Source: RYN-230 sp963760405 (GTDB lineage Bacteria > Actinomycetota > Actinomycetes > Streptosporangiales > Streptosporangiaceae). From it: DNA of 64,000 bases. Under the pieces are notes generated by a model that did not search any database, was not told the DNA's origin, and worked only from the letters and a program-made list of their open reading frames with translations. Positions within the stretch are counted from its first letter, which is position 1. Every line of letters starts with the position of its first letter. The position numbers were made by a program, and so were the translations under genes. Shown here piece after piece: positions 17,494 through 25,220 of the stretch. Location: assembly GCA_963760405.1 (NCBI GenBank), contig CAVXCV010000008.1:124001-188000 (forward strand). Direction: 5' to 3'.

Positions 17494-18216
17494 GTGGACG
17501 CTGACATCACCCCGGCACTGGCCAGCATCGCGGAGTCAACCGGCCGCCTGCTCGCCACCGCGGACGCGCTGACCGACGCACAGGCCCACGGGTCCTCCCT
17601 GCTGCCTGGCTGGACCCGCGGGCACGTGCTCACCCACCTGGCCCGCAACGCGGACGGCTTCCGCCGCCTGTTCCACTGGGCGCGCACCGGCGCCGAGACG
17701 CCGATGTACGCCAGTGATGAGGCCCGGGACCGCGACATCGCGGATGGCGCCGGGCGCAGCGCCACGGACCTCGCCGCGGACGCCCGCCGCAGCGCGGCCA
17801 TGTTCGCCGCGGCCGCGGCCGGGCTGCCCGCGGCCGCCTGGGACGTGCCGGTCCGGGCCCGGTACGGGCCGTCGTTCCCGGCCCGGGTGATCCTCTCCCG
17901 GCGCCGCTCCGAGGTCGAGTTCCACCACGTGGACCTGGCCGGGGGCTACCGGCCGGAGGACTGGCCGGACGACTGGGTGCGGGCCAGCCTCACCCGGGTG
18001 GCCGGTGACTTCGCCGGCCGCGAGGACGCCCCGTCCTGCCTGGCCTGCCCGGATGACTCGGATTACGCGCTGCGGATCGGGCCGCCCGCCACCGACCCGG
18101 TCACCGTGTCCGGGCCGCCCGCGCTGCTGCTCGCCTGGCTGACCGGCCGGGACCGCGGCACCAGCCTGAACGTGGCCGGGGCAGCTGCCCCGCCCGTGCT
18201 GCCAGCATGGCGCTGA
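17494..18216 (+). CDS. Maleylpyruvate isomerase family mycothiol-dependent enzyme
   Basis: 240-aa protein with the DinB-like N-terminal domain (SLLPGWTRGHVLTHLARNAD near residue 34, including a metal-ligand His) and the motif RRSEVEFHHVDLAGGY near 147 that supplies the other ligands. The C-terminal 70 residues resemble the MDMPI_C domain. Homologues use mycothiol to isomerise maleylpyruvate, but no gentisate-pathway gene is nearby, so another mycothiol-dependent reaction is equally possible. GTG 17494 is chosen because TTAGGAG lies 11 nt upstream. Confidence 0.8.
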   Translation: MDADITPALASIAESTGRLLATADALTDAQAHGSSLLPGWTRGHVLTHLARNADGFRRLFHWARTGAETPMYASDEARDRDIADGAGRSATDLAADARRSAAMFAAAAAGLPAAAWDVPVRARYGPSFPARVILSRRRSEVEFHHVDLAGGYRPEDWPDDWVRASLTRVAGDFAGREDAPSCLACPDDSDYALRIGPPATDPVTVSGPPALLLAWLTGRDRGTSLNVAGAAAPPVLPAWR

Positions 18217-18279
18217 CAGTTCGTGGGATGGTTGGCGTTGCGGGCAGTTCAGGGCAGTAACCAACGCACTGGAGGCACT

Positions 18280-18945
18280 GTGGCTTACACCGGGGATGTG
18301 ACTGTCGGCGGCCCGGCTGACACCCGCGAGCTGCCCGGACTGACCGTGGCCAAGCTGGCGGTCGGGCCGATGGACAACAACGCCTACCTGCTCACCTGCA
18401 CGCAGACCGGGGAGGCCGTGCTGATCGACGCGGCCAACGAGGCGGACCGGCTGCTGGAGCTGATCGGCGGCCGGCCGGTGCGCCGGATCATCACCACGCA
18501 CCAGCACTTCGATCACTGGCAGGCGCTCAGCGAGGTGCAGGCGGCCACTGGCGCGGAGGTGCTGGCCCACCCCGAGGATGCGCCCGGGCTGCCGGTCAAG
18601 GTCACCACCGTTATCCGCAACGCCGATTCGGTGCCGGTCGGAGCGGCCCGGCTCGCCGTCATTCACCTGCGCGGGCACACCCCGGGCAGCGTGGCGCTGT
18701 GCTACGACGCGGGCGGCCAGCTGGCGGACTCACCGCACCTGTTCACCGGCGATTCGCTGTTCCCCGGCGGCCCCGGCAACACCCAGGGTGACGCGGGCCG
18801 GTTCGGCCAGCTCATGGATGACCTGGAGGAGCGGGTGTTCGCCGCGCTGCCCGACGGGACCTGGGTCTATCCCGGGCACGGCGACGACACCACGCTCGGC
18901 GCGGAGCGGCCGCACCTGCCCGAATGGCGGGCTAGGGGCTGGTGA
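18280..18945 (+). CDS. Metallo-beta-lactamase fold hydrolase (glyoxalase II-like)
   Basis: 221-aa cytoplasmic hydrolase. The metal-binding motif is THQHFDHW near residue 72, with further ligands His in LRGHTPGS near 130, Asp in FTGDSLF near 157 and His in VYPGHGDDT near 200. Length and motif spacing fit the hydroxyacylglutathione-hydrolase-like group, which in actinomycetes may act on mycothiol or other thioesters. GTG 18280 follows TGGAGG by 6 nt. It lies just downstream of the maleylpyruvate isomerase gene and converges on the sortase with a 14-bp overlap of ends. Confidence 0.85.
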   Translation: MAYTGDVTVGGPADTRELPGLTVAKLAVGPMDNNAYLLTCTQTGEAVLIDAANEADRLLELIGGRPVRRIITTHQHFDHWQALSEVQAATGAEVLAHPEDAPGLPVKVTTVIRNADSVPVGAARLAVIHLRGHTPGSVALCYDAGGQLADSPHLFTGDSLFPGGPGNTQGDAGRFGQLMDDLEERVFAALPDGTWVYPGHGDDTTLGAERPHLPEWRARGW

Positions 18946-19712
18946 TCACCGGGGCTGACCCGGCCTGCTGGACCTCGGTGGTGTAGACGACGACGTTGCT
19001 GAGGTAGTTGTGGGTGGCCTCGTCGAACGTGCCGCCGCAGGTGATCAGGTTCAGGTCGGAGTCGGGCGCTGGCCCGTACACCCGCGCGGTGGGGAAACGG
19101 CTCTTGGTGTACATATGCACCGAGATCACCTTGAATACCACCAGGCTGCCGTCGGCCCGCCGGACATACACCAGGTTGCCCGGGCGCAGGTTGAACGAGC
19201 CGGAAGAACACTCCGGGCCCGCGGTAGGAGTCGATGTGCCCGGCGATCACGGAAGAGCCGATCTGGCCGGGCCGCGGGCTGCCGGTGTACCAGCCCGCCA
19301 CCGAGGTGCTGGACGGCACCTGGAGCGTGCCCTGCCTGGTGATGCCCAGGTGAATGAGGCTCGTGCGCACCCCGATCTCCGGGATGGTCAGGCTGACCGG
19401 CAGCGCGACCGGGCGGCCCGGCGCCAGCGAGGCGAGCGGGGCCACCGAGCCGAGCGGGGTCGGGATGACCGAGGCCGGGGCCGACCGGGGTGACTCGCCG
19501 GGCCGGCCGCCGGACAGCAGCACCAGGCCGGCCGCCCCGGCGGCCACCACCAGCAGGCCGAAGGCTGACGCGGCGGCCGCGAACGGCCGCCGGGTCCACC
19601 TGCGCGGCGGCGGCCGTCCGGTACCGTGCTGGCCCCGCACCGCGGGCCTGGCGGGCGCGGCCGGGCTGCCGGTGTCCGGCAGCCCCGCCCCTGGCTGGTT
19701 ATCCCTCAGCAC
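18932..19712 (-). CDS. Class F/E-like sortase, interrupted by a frameshift
   Basis: Membrane-anchored transpeptidase that would attach surface proteins to the wall. The N-terminal frame (from ATG 19712) has a signal-anchor helix (FAAAASAFGLLVVAAGAAGLV) near residue 45, then LTIPEIGVRTSLIHLG and the catalytic-His motif SSVIAGHIDSYRGPGVFF. There the frame departs. The C-terminal part, in another frame from about 19196, reads LRPGNLVYVRRADGSLV and the catalytic-Cys motif LNLITCGGTFDEAT, and ends at 18932. One extra base near 19195-19200 explains the break. It is followed by the same fold end to end, so either the sequence has an error or the gene was lost recently. The DUF4397 gene is 47 bp upstream. 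Confidence 0.75.
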
Positions 19713-19759
19713 GCCCGTCTACTGCCCCGATGCTCGGCTTCCTACCGTCTGACCTGCTG

Positions 19760-20671
19760 TTACCGGGCGTGCCGGGCCGCGGCCCGGACCCGGCGCAGCC
19801 GGTACCCGCCGACCGCCAGCAGCAGCGCGCCTGCGGCCAGCGCGGCGGCCCAGGGCAGTACCGAGCCCGGCTGGGGTGCGGTGCCGCCGAAGCCGGTGGC
19901 CGCTCCGCCCATCGGCATCGAACTGCTGCCCGCGGCATCGGTCAGGTCATTGACCACGAGGCCGCCGGTGGTGTCCAGGACCACGAGCGTGTGGATCGTG
20001 CCCGCGCCCAGGTTCACGTTGCCGGACCACGACTCCGCCCCGCCCGCGGCATGCACCATGAGGTCGCCCGGCTTGGTGGTCAGGTAGCTGCTGACGCTGG
20101 CGAACGCCAGGTTGTGCGCCAGCGTGTCAGCACCTGCGGTCACCGTGACGTGGTGCTCTTTCAGCGACGCCTGGATCACCCGGACCAGCGAAGCACCCTT
20201 GGGCGTGGTCAGGTCGTCCTGGAAGGCTTCCAGCTTCAGCCCGGACGCTGGCCCCATCCCCGCGATCGTGTAGGCATGCCCGGCCTTCACCATCACGTTG
20301 GTGGACAGCACCGGCTTGGTCGAGGGAGCCGCCCCGGCCAGCCGCATGGCGGCGGTGTACTCGCCCGCGGTCACCTTCATGTACGACGACACGTCGCCGT
20401 ACTTCACATGCTTCAGCACCATCATCGCGGTCGGGTTGCCAAACGAGTACATGTAGACGTCCACGGCCGGGGCGTTCGGTGACAGGTGCGCGCACCGGAC
20501 CCAGCCGTCGCCCCCCATGGCGGGCGCCGCGGACGCGGCTGTGGCCGCCCCGGCGAGCGTGCCAGCGGACAGCATGGATGCGCCAAGGAGCATGGTCAGC
20601 CACGCGCTGAACCCAGCCCCCCGGCGGCGTCTCTGCGCCCGTGGACCGGGCGCGGTCAGCCGCAAATTCAT
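19760..20671 (-). CDS. DUF4397 domain surface protein with C-terminal membrane anchor
   Basis: 303-aa exported protein. A signal peptide covers residues about 1-48 (Arg-rich start, WLTMLLGASMLSAGTLAGAA, cleavage after ASA). The DUF4397 beta domain follows (WVRCAHLSPNAPAVDVYMYS through LVVLDTTGGLVV), then a Gly/Ser/Thr-rich linker, one membrane helix (WAAALAAGALLLAVGGY) and a basic tail. No LPxTG motif is visible; the pre-helix sequence is APQPGSVLP. Adjacent class F sortases and DUF4397 proteins commonly pair, so it may be the sortase substrate. AAGGAGAT lies 8 nt before ATG 20671, which overlaps the upstream gene's stop (ATGA). Confidence 0.85.
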   Translation of the reverse strand: MNLRLTAPGPRAQRRRRGAGFSAWLTMLLGASMLSAGTLAGAATAASAAPAMGGDGWVRCAHLSPNAPAVDVYMYSFGNPTAMMVLKHVKYGDVSSYMKVTAGEYTAAMRLAGAAPSTKPVLSTNVMVKAGHAYTIAGMGPASGLKLEAFQDDLTTPKGASLVRVIQASLKEHHVTVTAGADTLAHNLAFASVSSYLTTKPGDLMVHAAGGAESWSGNVNLGAGTIHTLVVLDTTGGLVVNDLTDAAGSSSMPMGGAATGFGGTAPQPGSVLPWAAALAAGALLLAVGGYRLRRVRAAARHAR

Positions 20672-22161
20672 CGTCGTGATCTCCTTGCATCAGAGCGAGC
20701 GCCCAGCAGCCCCAGCGGGGCCGGCGCGGTGAATGCGACCCGGAGCACGGTCTGGCCGCTGGCCAGCCGGACCACGGTGATGCTCGCGGGGAGGTACGGA
20801 GCCTGCTGCGCGAGCAAGAACGTGCGGATCGAGGCGATCGATCCGGCGCCCGGCCGGCCTAGGCAGGCCGGTGCGATATCGGCGGAGCGCAGCGGCAGCC
20901 CGGCGCTGGCGCCGGGAGCGGCTGGCCCGACGGCGGTGATGTCCAGCGGGTACTGGTGGCTCAGCGCGGCGATGTTGCTGAGCAGCCGCGCGTCCACCGC
21001 ACCGGCGGCCAGCGCGCGGGCCACGGCGGGCGGCGCGTGGATCCCGGGGTTGCCCAGCAGCTGCTGGCCGGCGTACTGCCGGGCCTGGCGGTCGGCCTGC
21101 ATGCTGGACTGGAAGGCGGCGGCGCCGTCCGCCGCGACTTCCCTGATGGCCACCTGCGCGTTCCCGGAGCCGAAGCTGGCCAGTACCGCGGGGGCGTACA
21201 CGCCGGTCAGCTGGCTGCCGTATTCCATCCGGACGGCTTCGGTCGAGATGACCACGTCGCTGGCAGACGGCCCGGAAGTGGCGCCGGTGCCGAGCACCAG
21301 CAGGCGGCTGGCCGAGATCCCGGCCGCCTGCAGCGCGGCGCACATCTGCCGGTCACAGCCCACGATCGCATCCGCGGCTACCTGCCGGGCCACCCAGGTG
21401 GCCGCGTCCTGGCGGACGGTGGCGGCGGCCTGGATCGGGGCCGGGCCGCCCGCCGGGCTGTCTGCCGGGCTGCTCCGGGCCAGCCCGATCGTGATGGCCC
21501 CGGCGCCGAACAGCACCGCGGCCGCGACCAGGACCACCAGCACCCGCCAGCGCGCCCGGCCAGGCCACAGCCAGGCCCGCCGGCGGCCCCACAGCCGCAC
21601 CGTGGTGACCAGCACCGTGCCCCAGGGCGGCGGGCCAGGCTGGTCCCCCACGGCCAGCCCGGACGGCGGCCGGACCCGCTGGACCTGCGCCGGATCACGC
21701 CGCGCCGGGACCTGGCCCGCCGGCCCAGGGCCCGCGGGCGGCTGGTGTGGCGGCGGCCCGGCCCGCCCCGGAAGATCCTGGCCGCCCTCGTCCTCGCTGT
21801 CCTGCCGGGCCTGGCTCAGCGCCTCGGTGATCCGCGTCATGTCATCGACAGACAGGATCACCGTGTCGTCCTGGGCATCGGCGAACACCGGCACCTGGGG
21901 CCTGGCCTGGGCGTCCGCCCAGTCCCCGCCGGGCCGGGCGTCCCGGTCCCGGGCAGGGCCGGGCCTGCTGCGGCCCTTGCGGGCGGGCCGGTTCCGCGGG
22001 CGGTTTCCGCGCTGTGTGCCCATTCGGCGGCTCCGGTGCGGCCGGCTGGCTATCCTGGGTCCAGGCGTAGCTGGTGCCTGGATCTGGCTCAGCCGCTGGA
22101 TGTGCGACGCCGCCAACGGCTTCCCCGGGGCCCCGGGGCCCGGGTTGATCCAGCCGTCCAC
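20668..22161 (-). CDS. Membrane-anchored extracytoplasmic protein of unknown function
   Basis: 497 aa from GTG 22161; an ATG at 22023 would give 451 aa and may be the true start. I do not recognise a family. Residues about 45-205 are Arg/Pro/Gly-rich and probably disordered cytoplasmic sequence. One membrane helix follows (WRVLVVLVAAAVLFGAGAI), so the rest, about 265 residues, should be outside. That part has two cysteines close together (VGCDRQMCAAL) and repeated Ala/Gly-rich alpha/beta-like segments such as RLLVLGTGATSGPSASDVV and LDITAVGP. Its stop overlaps the DUF4397 start by ATGA, so the two are co-translated and probably work with the sortase. Confidence 0.6.
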   Translation of the reverse strand: MDGWINPGPGAPGKPLAASHIQRLSQIQAPATPGPRIASRPHRSRRMGTQRGNRPRNRPARKGRSRPGPARDRDARPGGDWADAQARPQVPVFADAQDDTVILSVDDMTRITEALSQARQDSEDEGGQDLPGRAGPPPHQPPAGPGPAGQVPARRDPAQVQRVRPPSGLAVGDQPGPPPWGTVLVTTVRLWGRRRAWLWPGRARWRVLVVLVAAAVLFGAGAITIGLARSSPADSPAGGPAPIQAAATVRQDAATWVARQVAADAIVGCDRQMCAALQAAGISASRLLVLGTGATSGPSASDVVISTEAVRMEYGSQLTGVYAPAVLASFGSGNAQVAIREVAADGAAAFQSSMQADRQARQYAGQQLLGNPGIHAPPAVARALAAGAVDARLLSNIAALSHQYPLDITAVGPAAPGASAGLPLRSADIAPACLGRPGAGSIASIRTFLLAQQAPYLPASITVVRLASGQTVLRVAFTAPAPLGLLGARSDARRSRR

Positions 22162-22269
22162 GTTGCGGTCGCACGAGCGATCCCCCCGCCGGGCCTGGTA
22201 AAAGGGACATTCGGGCCCAGAGGTAACCAGCTGAGCATATTAAGATGCACCCTTCAACCGGAATAGCAC

Positions 22270-22298
22270 GATGTAATCTATGAAATACGTACTGTTAA
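22270..22298 (-). promoter_or_regulatory. Candidate promoter for the surface-protein operon
   Basis: Within an AT-rich island, minus-strand TTAACA (22298-22293), a 17-bp spacer and TACATC (22275-22270) resemble a sigma-A promoter, though the -10 lacks the final T. It would drive the 497-aa protein, DUF4397 and sortase genes. Confidence 0.35.
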
Positions 22299-22345
22299 GT
22301 AACTTCGTAGTTGACCACGGGCCGTACACAATTCGCTGCCCAAAA

Positions 22346-22375
22346 CCCTAATTTCGTCACATCAGGTAATTAGGG
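22346..22375. repeat. AT-rich inverted repeat at the GT4 stop codon
   Basis: CCCTAATT (22346-22353) and AATTAGGG (22368-22375) form a perfect 8-bp dyad with a 14-nt interval. It overlaps the glycosyltransferase stop at 22370-22372. It may be a weak terminator or an operator for the promoter next to it. Confidence 0.4.
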
Positions 22376-23512
22376 GGCGGGTTCGTGCTCCCCGGCCAGG
22401 CGTGTGTACACGGCCAGCGCCTGGCTGACCGCGGCGGGCGCGTCTGGCAGCAGCGCGGCCCGCTGCCGCGCCGCGCTGGCCAGGGCAGCGCGGGCGGCCG
22501 GGTCGTCCAGCAGCGCCGCCACCGCCGCCGCCAGCGGGCAGGCCGCCCCGGCCGGGACAAGCCGGGCGCCGTCCGTGCCGGTTAGCTCAGGCACGCCGCC
22601 CACCCTGGTGGCCACCAGCGGCTTGCCCGCCCGGAGCGCCTCCTGAACGATCAGCGGCTGGCCCTCCCACCGGCTCGGCAGCACGACCACATCCGCGGCT
22701 GCGAGCAGGGCAGGCACGTCATCGCGCAGGCCGAGGAACACCGCGGCCACTCCCTCCGCCCGGGCCTGCCCGCGCAGGGCCGCGCCCAGTGGCCCCTCCC
22801 CCGCGATCACCAGCAACGGGGCCGGGTCCCGGTGCTGCCACGCCGCTGCGGCGCGGAGCAGCACGGCGAAATTCTTCTGGACGGCCAGCCGGCCTGCCGC
22901 CAGCACCACCGGCCGGTTACCCGCGCCGAGTTCCTGCCGCACAGCCGCGATCTCGGCCTCGGCCGGCGGCGCCGGCACGGGGGCGGGCACTAGCGCCCGG
23001 CCCGCGTCCCGGGCGCCCAGGCGGCGCATCCGGCCGGCCAGATCCCCGGAGACGGTCAGCACGGCGTCCGCCCGGTGCGCGACGATCCGTTCCAGCGCGG
23101 CGTAGACCGCGGCGGCGGCCCGGCCGGAGGGCGGGGCGTTGTGCACTGTGACGGCGAGCGCGCAGCTGCGGCCAGGGCGGCCGGCCAGGGCCAGGGCGGC
23201 CGCGGCTCCGGCCCGCATCCCGTGGGCGTGCAGCACGTCCGGCCTGCCCTGCGCCAGCAGGCGGCGCAGCCGGAGCACGGCCGCCGTGTCCTGGGCGGGC
23301 CGCGGCCGGTCACCGATCTCCACCGGCACGAAGTCCCAGCCCCGCGGCCCGGCGGCAGCGCGCCGGTGGCCCAGCGAGGCGGTGGCCGCGGCCGGGCCGT
23401 ACACGGTCACCGCCACCCCCCGGGCGGCGCAGCCGTCCGCGAGCATCGCCACATGCCGCCCGGTGCCGCCCGCCGTGCTGGCCAGCAGGTAACTCACGGC
23501 CAGGCGGGTCAC
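22370..23512 (-). CDS. Glycosyltransferase family 4 protein
   Basis: 380-aa GT-B fold glycosyltransferase that transfers a sugar from a nucleotide donor. The N-terminal acceptor half starts LAVSYLLASTAGGTGRHVA; the donor half has VVLAAGRLAVQKNF near residue 205 and the retaining EX7E motif EGQPLIVQE near 285, followed by ALRAGKPLVATRVGGVPEL. GTG 23512 is preferred, because the sequence before it does not resemble the family and the GTGA there would overlap a stop of the MurJ-like gene. It ends the tlyA-steAB chain. Acceptor may be the lipid-linked product of the MraY-like enzyme. Confidence 0.85.
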   Translation of the reverse strand: MTRLAVSYLLASTAGGTGRHVAMLADGCAARGVAVTVYGPAAATASLGHRRAAAGPRGWDFVPVEIGDRPRPAQDTAAVLRLRRLLAQGRPDVLHAHGMRAGAAAALALAGRPGRSCALAVTVHNAPPSGRAAAAVYAALERIVAHRADAVLTVSGDLAGRMRRLGARDAGRALVPAPVPAPPAEAEIAAVRQELGAGNRPVVLAAGRLAVQKNFAVLLRAAAAWQHRDPAPLLVIAGEGPLGAALRGQARAEGVAAVFLGLRDDVPALLAAADVVVLPSRWEGQPLIVQEALRAGKPLVATRVGGVPELTGTDGARLVPAGAACPLAAAVAALLDDPAARAALASAARQRAALLPDAPAAVSQALAVYTRLAGEHEPAP

Positions 23513-25220
23513 TGCGGCCGGCCTCCCGTACCCGGTCCAGCACGGCCCACAGGTCAGCACCGTCGAGGACCAGCACGACCAGCCCGAACACCAGCGCGGC
23601 GCAGCCGCAGGCCACCGTGGCGACGGCCGCGTTGAGCAGGAAGCCGCTAACCGGCAGGGCCACGCAGGCGGTGGCGCCCGCAGCCGCGCCTGCCACCGCC
23701 GCGGCCAGCCCGGCCAGGGCGGCCCGGGTGGTCCCGTGCAGGGCCTCCGGCCCCCGGGCCCGCCGTACCACGGCCAGCAGCGCCAGGCCGGCGATGGTCA
23801 GGCCGAGGGTGTTACCGAAGCCGAGGACCGGTACCACCCAGCGGGCCGGTGCCAGCGCGACCCCGATCACGTCCGCCACGATCACCAGCAGCCAGCCGGC
23901 CACCAGCGCGATCGCCGCGACCCGGGCCCGGCAGGCCGCGAACAGCACCCGGGACAGGTGAGTGGCCAGGCCAAACCCGATCAGGCCGGGCGCGAACGCG
24001 ACGAAGGTCAGCGCGAGCTGCCGGGCGTCACCCGGGTTACCCGGCTCGAACACCCGGGCCACCGGCAGCGCCGCCCCGGCGAGCAGGGCCGCGCCGAGCC
24101 AGGAGACCAGCAGCACCGCCCGGGTGGAGGCCGCCACGGTCGGCCCGAACCGGGCTTCCCCGCTGGCCGACAGCAGCGGGAACGCGCTGGTCACGATCGG
24201 CACGGCGAGCACCGCGTACGGGACGAAGAACACCTGCCAGCCGAAGTTGTAGAGCACTAGGGCGCCGTGTCCCTCGTGGCCGTTCGCCAGCACGATCACC
24301 GCGATCGCCGACGCGTCCTGGGCGATCAGCGCGGCAATGCCGAGCGCGGCCAGGCCCGCGGCCCGCCGCGCGACCCCCGCCGGGAAACTCAGCGTGGGCC
24401 GTAGCCGCAGCCGGAGCGCCGCGGCCGGCCCCATCACGGTGAGCACCAGCGCGGCCACGCCCGCCGTCGTCCCCACGGCGAGCACCAGCTCGGCCACGTG
24501 CGGCAGGGCCGCCAGCCGGTGCGCGGTGGTGTACCGGCCGCCGAGCGCGTGGAAGGCCACATAGGCGCTGATCACCACCAGGCTGGACAGCACCGGGGCG
24601 AGCGCGGGCGCGGTGAACCGCCGGTGCGCCTGCAGGATGCCGTACAGCACGACCGCCAGGCCGTAGAGCAGGATCTGCGGGGCGAACACCCGGAGCATCT
24701 GGCCGGTCACGGTGGTGACCACGGCGTACGGGCAGCCTGGTGCGCCGGACAGCAGCAGCGCCCCCAGCGGGCCCGCCGCCAGCCCGATGACCACGCTGAT
24801 CGGGGCGAGGAGCAGCACCGTCCAGGTGAGCAGGGCGGAGGCGATCTGGCTGGCCTCCGCGTGGCCGGCCGCTGCCTGGCTGGCCGCTTCCGGCCCGGCG
24901 CCCGGGTCCGGGGCTGCCCGGCCCAGGTCGGCCGGGCCCAGCCGGCGGGCGGCCGGGCCTGCCAGGACCGGGACCACCGCGCTGGTCAGGGCACCGCCGA
25001 GAATGATGTCGAAGATGATGTTCGGCAGCTGGTTTGCGGTCGCGTAAGCCGTGCCCAGGCAGGTGGCCCCCACCGTGTGCGCGAACACGAGCTGGCGGCC
25101 GAACCCGATGATGTTCGACGCGATGGTGATGCCGCCGATGAGGACAGCCGCCCGGGCGATTCCAGTGCCCGGCTGCCACGCCGGGGGCGCCTCGGTCAGC
25201 TGGGCCCGCGGCCCGGTCAC
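23310..25220 (-). CDS. MurJ/MviN-like lipid flippase
   Basis: Polytopic membrane protein of the MOP flippase superfamily, related to the lipid II flippase MurJ. At least twelve hydrophobic segments are visible between residues 20 and 545, beginning AAVLIGGITIASNIIGFGRQ and including the family stretch TAYATANQLPNIIFDIILGG. From about residue 565 the frame runs into the glycosyltransferase gene and becomes Arg/Gly/Pro-rich to a stop at 23310. The true end is probably near 23509 (TGA overlapping the next GTG), which needs one base added shortly before. The GTG at 25220 overlaps the preceding gene's TGA. A MurJ outside the usual gidB/trx location suggests a dedicated substrate. Confidence 0.8.
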   Translation of the reverse strand: MTGPRAQLTEAPPAWQPGTGIARAAVLIGGITIASNIIGFGRQLVFAHTVGATCLGTAYATANQLPNIIFDIILGGALTSAVVPVLAGPAARRLGPADLGRAAPDPGAGPEAASQAAAGHAEASQIASALLTWTVLLLAPISVVIGLAAGPLGALLLSGAPGCPYAVVTTVTGQMLRVFAPQILLYGLAVVLYGILQAHRRFTAPALAPVLSSLVVISAYVAFHALGGRYTTAHRLAALPHVAELVLAVGTTAGVAALVLTVMGPAAALRLRLRPTLSFPAGVARRAAGLAALGIAALIAQDASAIAVIVLANGHEGHGALVLYNFGWQVFFVPYAVLAVPIVTSAFPLLSASGEARFGPTVAASTRAVLLVSWLGAALLAGAALPVARVFEPGNPGDARQLALTFVAFAPGLIGFGLATHLSRVLFAACRARVAAIALVAGWLLVIVADVIGVALAPARWVVPVLGFGNTLGLTIAGLALLAVVRRARGPEALHGTTRAALAGLAAAVAGAAAGATACVALPVSGFLLNAAVATVACGCAALVFGLVVLVLDGADLWAVLDRVREAGRSDPPGRELPAGQHGGRHRAACGDARGRLRRPGGGGDRVRPGRGHRLAGPPARCRRAAGLGLRAGGDR

